From CAZTKP01 sp964614215 (GTDB taxonomy: Bacteria; UBP6; UBA1177), in NCBI GenBank assembly GCA_964614215.1, contig CAZTKP010000045.1:1-17182 (forward strand): a stretch of 17,182 bases of DNA, read 5' to 3'. This document shows positions 13,458-17,182 of this stretch, piece after piece; positions within the stretch are counted from its first letter, which is position 1; each line of letters starts with the position of its first letter. The notes beneath the pieces are model-generated. The model was not told the DNA's origin. It was given only the letters and a program-made list of their open reading frames with translations, and did no database searches. Both the position numbers and the translations under genes were made by a program.

Positions 13458-15031
13458 AGAAGATCCTTGTCTTTTTATCACTTTTTATCTTCTTTTTCAG
13501 TAATGCGGAAACTCCGTTCTTTTATCTTGAGAACGGCAGAAAGATAACACTCTCTTCTACAGAGCAGAAAACTGATGACGGCTGGCCAATCGTTGAATTT
13601 GGAAATACAAAACTGTATCTCAATGGTTATATAGGCGTAAAAACTGAAGAAAAGCATCTTAATTCTTTTTCTGATCTGCATGTTGTTTCAACTGACTGTA
13701 AAAACGGCATCTGTCACTTAAAGATAGAGCTTTCAAAAGGGATCGACCCTTTTGAGTTCAGTGAAAATATCAGAACTTCAAAACTTGCGAAATGGGTTCA
13801 GCCTGACTGGAAAAGAAAAGTGATATTAAGAGCTTACCCAAACGACCCGCTTTTTGACGACCAGTGGTTTCTTCCAATGATCGAAGCTCCGCGAACATGG
13901 ACTCAGACAAAAGGAGAGCCTTTTTCAATTATCGGAGTTCTTGATAGCGGAGTCTCTGTCTATCATCCTGATCTTGCTGAAAATGTGATAAAAGGTAAAA
14001 GTTTTTCACAAACGTCAAGCTCAGTTGAACCGGATTCAGACGTTTCCGGTTACAACAACAACGCCATAGCTGCTCACGGGACTTCTGTTGCAGGAGTTGC
14101 CGCCGCAGTGACAGATAACAGCACCGGAATTGCCGGGATCTGCCCTGACTGTCTGATAATGCCTGTGAAGTTCTTTAACTACGACGAGGAGTATATTTCA
14201 GTTTCAAGAACACTTGAAGCATTTAAATGGATGACCGACCACGGTGCTTCCGTGATAAATAACAGCTGGGGTGAAATTGACACTGATGAAGCGGGAAACT
14301 GTATTGATGTGGTTCTTGACAACTACCGCAACGATGCTGTGAACTACGCAGTTAAGAACGGAAGGAACGGATTAGGCACAGTTGTTATCTGGGCGGCTGG
14401 AAATTCAAAATGTGACACAGATCTCAACAGAAATTACGATAATCCTGACATCTTTCTTGTCGGGTCAGTTGAAAAAACAGGGATGATGAGCATGTATTCA
14501 AACTGGGGAGACAGAATCGATTCAGCACTTCCTGCAGCCTCACTGACAACCGATATTCCAGGGGAGAACGGATTTAACGACAGCTATCTTTCTGGACCGG
14601 AAGACCTTAATTATACTGATGATTTCATTGGAACAAGTGCTTCGGCGGCTGTAGCCTCGGGAATTGCTGGACTAATTATCAGCGCAAACCCTCTGCTTAC
14701 CTCTTCTCAAGTTATGTACTGCATGAAAAGAGCCTCAGCCATTCCCGATATCACATGTTTCAAAGGCGATTCTCAGAGAACAGCTCTTAAAAGCGACCCT
14801 GATCAGAATCATTCAAGATGCTACGGATTCGGACTTGTCGACGTATCAAAAGCCGTTGAAATGGCCGTAAACGGAGACTGCGGACCCGCCTATACCGGAT
14901 GCGATAATGACTGCCCCGACCATTTTGTCTGTGACAAAAGTTCAGGAAAATGTATTGAAGACATCGACGATCCGCTCAGCAGATATGGAGACCCTGAAAA
15001 CTCAGGCTGTTCAGTAATTTTTATCGATTAG
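13454..15031 (+). CDS. Secreted subtilisin-like (S8) serine protease with Cys-rich C-terminus
   Basis: A 525-residue exported peptidase. A signal peptide (about 1-18, FFFSNA cleavage region) is followed by a pro-region-like segment (19-about 130). The S8 catalytic domain then has D164 (GVLDSG), H208 (AAHGTSVAG), N317 (WAAGNS) and S395 (GTSASAA), all intact. The domain ends near 470 (YGFGLVDVSKAV). The remaining 55 residues form a Cys module (C476, C483, C487, C493, C500, with FVCDKSSGKCIEDIDDP) and a short tail ending GCSVIFID. Both the module and the tail reappear in the convergent gene at 15034, which suggests a shared sorting or anchoring route (inference). It starts with an ATGA overlap with the methyltransferase gene, so it appears co-expressed with housekeeping genes. 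Substrates are unknown. Confidence 0.93.
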   Translation: MKKILVFLSLFIFFFSNAETPFFYLENGRKITLSSTEQKTDDGWPIVEFGNTKLYLNGYIGVKTEEKHLNSFSDLHVVSTDCKNGICHLKIELSKGIDPFEFSENIRTSKLAKWVQPDWKRKVILRAYPNDPLFDDQWFLPMIEAPRTWTQTKGEPFSIIGVLDSGVSVYHPDLAENVIKGKSFSQTSSSVEPDSDVSGYNNNAIAAHGTSVAGVAAAVTDNSTGIAGICPDCLIMPVKFFNYDEEYISVSRTLEAFKWMTDHGASVINNSWGEIDTDEAGNCIDVVLDNYRNDAVNYAVKNGRNGLGTVVIWAAGNSKCDTDLNRNYDNPDIFLVGSVEKTGMMSMYSNWGDRIDSALPAASLTTDIPGENGFNDSYLSGPEDLNYTDDFIGTSASAAVASGIAGLIISANPLLTSSQVMYCMKRASAIPDITCFKGDSQRTALKSDPDQNHSRCYGFGLVDVSKAVEMAVNGDCGPAYTGCDNDCPDHFVCDKSSGKCIEDIDDPLSRYGDPENSGCSVIFID

Positions 15032-15033
15032 AT

Positions 15034-16176
15034 TTATTCAACCAAGATCAACGAACATCCAATTGGCTTTTCTCCACATGCAATTTCATCCCATGACATT
15101 GAATCTGAGAAGCTGACAGGAAGCCCGGCAATAAAGAAATCATCACTGTCCGGCTTAATTCCATCCACATCAAATATAACTTTATATTTTTCGCCGCAGA
15201 CAAGACCTTCAGATCTGATCGATATTTCAAGAGGAACCCATGCTTTAAGCTCATGGATCATCGGTGTAACTTTTTCCTGATCATCATTTTGAAGACTGTA
15301 GATTCTTTCACCACTTTGAGGATCTTCAACACTGATATAAAAAACACTGTCGTCACTATTTTCATAAGTATCATCAAAATCTTCATAATAAAACGCTTTA
15401 AATGAGATCTTTCTGATCGCTGTATTTTCATTGGAAAAAACTTTTATTCCTTCAAGACTTATTCCTCCAGAATGTGCAACAAGATGAGCGTGTTCCGTAT
15501 CAACAAACAGTACTTTCCCCCACGGATTTACTGCAACAGGATCAAAAACTCCGTAATTATAATAACTGTTTGTCAGATTTGCGTTTTCTGAAAAGAACAT
15601 CGACTCTATAAAACTTATCCTTCCATATGCGGGCCACTCCTTGTTATTTCTGTCAACTTCGTAATCTGCAACCAGCAGATAATTCATTCCGTCTCCCGTC
15701 GTTAATAGCTGCTCACCTTCAACAAACTCTATAAACCTTGTGTATGGTCCGTAAGAATACTCCGTTTCCGCCATCACGACCCGATCAACATCGTCATATT
15801 CTCCATTTAGATTGCGATCTTCAACAAGTCTGATATTGCGGATATCTATATTATCCGATCTCTCAAGCTCCATGTTTATCACCTTTATGTAAAAAGGCGC
15901 TTCTTGTTTCACGGCTTCAAGTTTAAAAGAACCCATGACAACATTGTATACGTTATCTGTGGTGTCATAACCCAGAACTTTGTCATATTCTTTCATAATT
16001 CCACTTGCGATCTTTATATTCAGCAACGGAGCATCATCTATATCACCAAGAACACACTGTCCATATTCACAAGTATAGAATTCATAGCAGTTGTCATCTG
16101 AAATACAGCTCTTTGCTGATAGTGAACAGTAGAAAGAAATTACTATAAAAAACAAAATCCCGGTCTTTAACTTCAT
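15034..16176 (-). CDS. Secreted protein with Cys-rich N-terminal module, unknown function
   Basis: I do not recognise this 380-residue family. It has a signal peptide (about 1-21, YCSLSA), then a compact Cys motif (C24, C30, C36, C41: CISDDNCYEFYTC...GQC) followed by DIDD, as in the C-terminal module of the neighbouring protease. The rest is beta-rich and acidic. It appears to hold two similar units (about 52-175 and 222-355); the first has a Ca-binding-like loop, EDRNLNGEYDDVD (119-131). The protein ends GCSLILVE, nearly the same tail as the protease (GCSVIFID). AGGGAGA lies a few bases before the ATG at 16176. Its stop is only two bases from the protease stop, in convergent orientation. A cell-surface or secreted role, perhaps tied to the protease, is inferred from the shared modules. 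Confidence 0.82.
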   Translation of the reverse strand: MKLKTGILFFIVISFYCSLSAKSCISDDNCYEFYTCEYGQCVLGDIDDAPLLNIKIASGIMKEYDKVLGYDTTDNVYNVVMGSFKLEAVKQEAPFYIKVINMELERSDNIDIRNIRLVEDRNLNGEYDDVDRVVMAETEYSYGPYTRFIEFVEGEQLLTTGDGMNYLLVADYEVDRNNKEWPAYGRISFIESMFFSENANLTNSYYNYGVFDPVAVNPWGKVLFVDTEHAHLVAHSGGISLEGIKVFSNENTAIRKISFKAFYYEDFDDTYENSDDSVFYISVEDPQSGERIYSLQNDDQEKVTPMIHELKAWVPLEISIRSEGLVCGEKYKVIFDVDGIKPDSDDFFIAGLPVSFSDSMSWDEIACGEKPIGCSLILVE

Positions 16177-16199
16177 GACAATCTCCCTGAAAATTCACC

Positions 16200-16209
16200 A
16201 ACAGCTGTT
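16200..16209. promoter_or_regulatory. 10-bp palindrome in the gap upstream of the Cys-motif secreted protein gene
   Basis: AACAGCTGTT is a perfect palindrome 24 bases before the ATG at 16176, just upstream of the ribosome site. It could be a small operator, but a single 10-bp palindrome in A+T-rich DNA is weak evidence. The 59-base gap holds no clear promoter. Confidence 0.2.
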
Positions 16210-16235
16210 TTGTGTCCTGATTAGTTAGATTTTAT

Positions 16236-16649
16236 TTAAGAATCTTTTTTGAAGTATCTTTTCCATGGCATTTTAAGACAGGTTGGAGACTGATAGAACC
16301 AGATATCCGCCTTCCCGTTAAAAACACAGGTGGTCACTTCGTTCCCTGCAAGATATTCTTTAGCCTTTTCAATTGTTTTTCCCGTTTTTGAAACATCATC
16401 GACAAGAAGTATTTTCTTACCAGTTATATCAAAACTTTCAGTTTCCAGAAGTTTTGCATCGTCATATCTGGGCGTATGAGTGTCATCTCTGTAGTTTATC
16501 TGAATTATCTTCATCGGGATATTGAGTTTCTGCTGAATAAATCCGGCAGGAATTATACCGCCGCGCGCAACCGCGACAATGAGATCATGTTCACCTAAGT
16601 CCAACTCATCAAGCCTTTCAAAGAATTCATCCCAGCTCTTTTCGATCAT
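16236..16649 (-). CDS. Phosphoribosyltransferase, probably purine base salvage
   Basis: A 137-residue type I phosphoribosyltransferase, which would join a free base to PRPP to give a nucleotide. The PRPP loop is L82-V-D-D-V-S-K-T-G-K-T92, with the paired acidic residues D84 and D85. An N-terminal AVARGGIIPA (26-35) supplies the PPi-binding loop. Near the C-terminus, ADIWFYQSP and MPWKRY resemble the hood of Gpt-type xanthine/guanine enzymes. It is slightly shorter than E. coli Gpt. The start codon overlaps the stop of the ECF S-component gene (ATGA), so the two are almost certainly co-translated. That suggests the transporter brings in the base that this enzyme traps. The base itself (xanthine, guanine, hypoxanthine or other) cannot be decided from sequence. 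Confidence 0.88.
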   Translation of the reverse strand: MIEKSWDEFFERLDELDLGEHDLIVAVARGGIIPAGFIQQKLNIPMKIIQINYRDDTHTPRYDDAKLLETESFDITGKKILLVDDVSKTGKTIEKAKEYLAGNEVTTCVFNGKADIWFYQSPTCLKMPWKRYFKKDS

Positions 16650-17137
16650 TTTGTCACCTGCGCTATCTTTTTCCAGCTGTACTTTGCAGCTACAGCCCAG
16701 ATAAGATTTGTGACCGTCAGAGCGATAACGATCTTTATAACCAGATCAGACTTCATACCGGCAAGATAGACATCACTCAGATAAAGCCAAGGAACCTGAA
16801 TTGCAAAAGCAAGAAGAACTGACTGGATAAGACCGAAGCCTTTTCTGAAGAACAGACCTGTCATGAAACCAAGAATGATGTTTCCAACGGCAATATACGG
16901 GTTTCCGAGCGCGATGGCAGTAAACATTGAGCCGACTCCACCACTTAACGCACCTCCTACAGGGCCGTAAAGAGCAGCCGCAAGAAAAACAGCATACTGA
17001 AAAGTGTGTATCTTAAAACCCATTACCGTAGGCAGATTTATCATTCCAAGCACATTAGGTAAAGCCGCAAGAATAAGCAGCATTATGACATTCTTTCCTG
17101 TCAGATCTATCTTTAAAATTTCACTATTTCTCATCAT
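16646..17137 (-). CDS. ECF-transporter substrate-binding (S) component-like membrane protein
   Basis: A 163-residue integral membrane protein with about six hydrophobic helices (roughly 17-33, 44-58, 60-76, 80-96, 101-120 and 132-151). The small size, the FQYAVFLAAALYGPVGGALSG run (46-66) and GNIILGFMTGLFF (85-97) match the pattern of S-components of energy-coupling factor vitamin and metabolite transporters. The A and T units (EcfA, EcfT) are not in this window, so it may share a module encoded elsewhere. The ligand is unknown; the coupled phosphoribosyltransferase hints at a nucleobase. Two consecutive ATGs occur. The second (17134) has better spacing (6 bases) from GGAGA than the first (3 bases), so the protein may begin MRNSE. 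The promoter probably lies at or beyond the window edge. Confidence 0.8.
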   Translation of the reverse strand: MMRNSEILKIDLTGKNVIMLLILAALPNVLGMINLPTVMGFKIHTFQYAVFLAAALYGPVGGALSGGVGSMFTAIALGNPYIAVGNIILGFMTGLFFRKGFGLIQSVLLAFAIQVPWLYLSDVYLAGMKSDLVIKIVIALTVTNLIWAVAAKYSWKKIAQVTK

Positions 17138-17182
17138 TGGTCTCCATCACCATTTAAAAAACTTACCTATTTTAACATTTTT

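Noticed and set aside
13454..16176. Protease and convergent protein as a toxin-antidote or effector-immunity pair
   Set aside because: They are convergent rather than co-transcribed, both are exported, and neither shows an immunity or inhibitor motif; only shared sorting or binding modules are visible.
1..17182. Defence system, prophage, CRISPR or mobile element
   Set aside because: No integrase, transposase, Cas, restriction or phage-like gene and no long direct or inverted repeats were seen; all genes fit chromosomal metabolism, envelope or signalling families.

Overview
The window holds 15 protein-coding genes packed onto both strands. Every gap is under 200 bases. I found no rRNA, tRNA, CRISPR array, insertion sequence or phage gene. 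The DNA is A+T-rich by eye. Lipoprotein and Sec signals, a predicted outer-membrane barrel-like domain and a TonB-like protein point to a Gram-negative bacterium. The combination of FHA-DUF4388 (PATAN), an AgmX/PglI-type TonB-like C-terminus, a CFI-box protein, Asp-rich surface regions and 'CDN..DD..G.G..DC.D.DC' motifs recalls Myxococcota and other former deltaproteobacterial groups. The low GC is unusual for Myxococcus relatives, and I cannot name a taxon from the sequence.

Layout. (1) 26-1552, minus: histidine ammonia-lyase hutH. (2) 1753-3378, plus: a PAS-GGDEF-EAL protein with a degenerate GGDEF site and an intact EAL site. (3) 3519-6641, plus: asd directly abutting (TAAATG) a large surface protein with an Asp-rich region, a CFI-box and a C-terminal barrel-like domain. 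(4) 6745-8307, plus: a lipoprotein that appears to hold three thioredoxin-like domains, convergent with slyD (8380-8883, minus). (5) 9043-9477, plus: a small membrane-anchored coiled-coil protein. (6) 9560-15031, plus: a probable five-gene operon of FHA-PATAN protein, TonB-like AgmX-type protein, shikimate dehydrogenase, RsmB-like rRNA m5C methyltransferase and secreted subtilisin-like protease. Its genes are separated by 8 bases or overlap. (7) 15034-17137, minus: a secreted Cys-motif protein convergent with the protease, then a co-translated pair of ECF S-component and phosphoribosyltransferase, probably base uptake and salvage.

The genes fall into housekeeping metabolism (hutH, asd, aroE, rsmB, the phosphoribosyltransferase) interleaved with envelope and signalling genes. 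The most notable signal is that the protease and its convergent neighbour share a Cys-rich module and an almost identical C-terminal tail (GCS-[VL]-I-x-x-acidic-stop). This could be an undescribed protein-sorting or anchoring tag. Also notable are a CFI-box embedded in mid-protein and followed by a second signal-peptide-like segment and a barrel-like domain, and the triple-thioredoxin-like lipoprotein whose two outer domains carry CPYG instead of CxxC.
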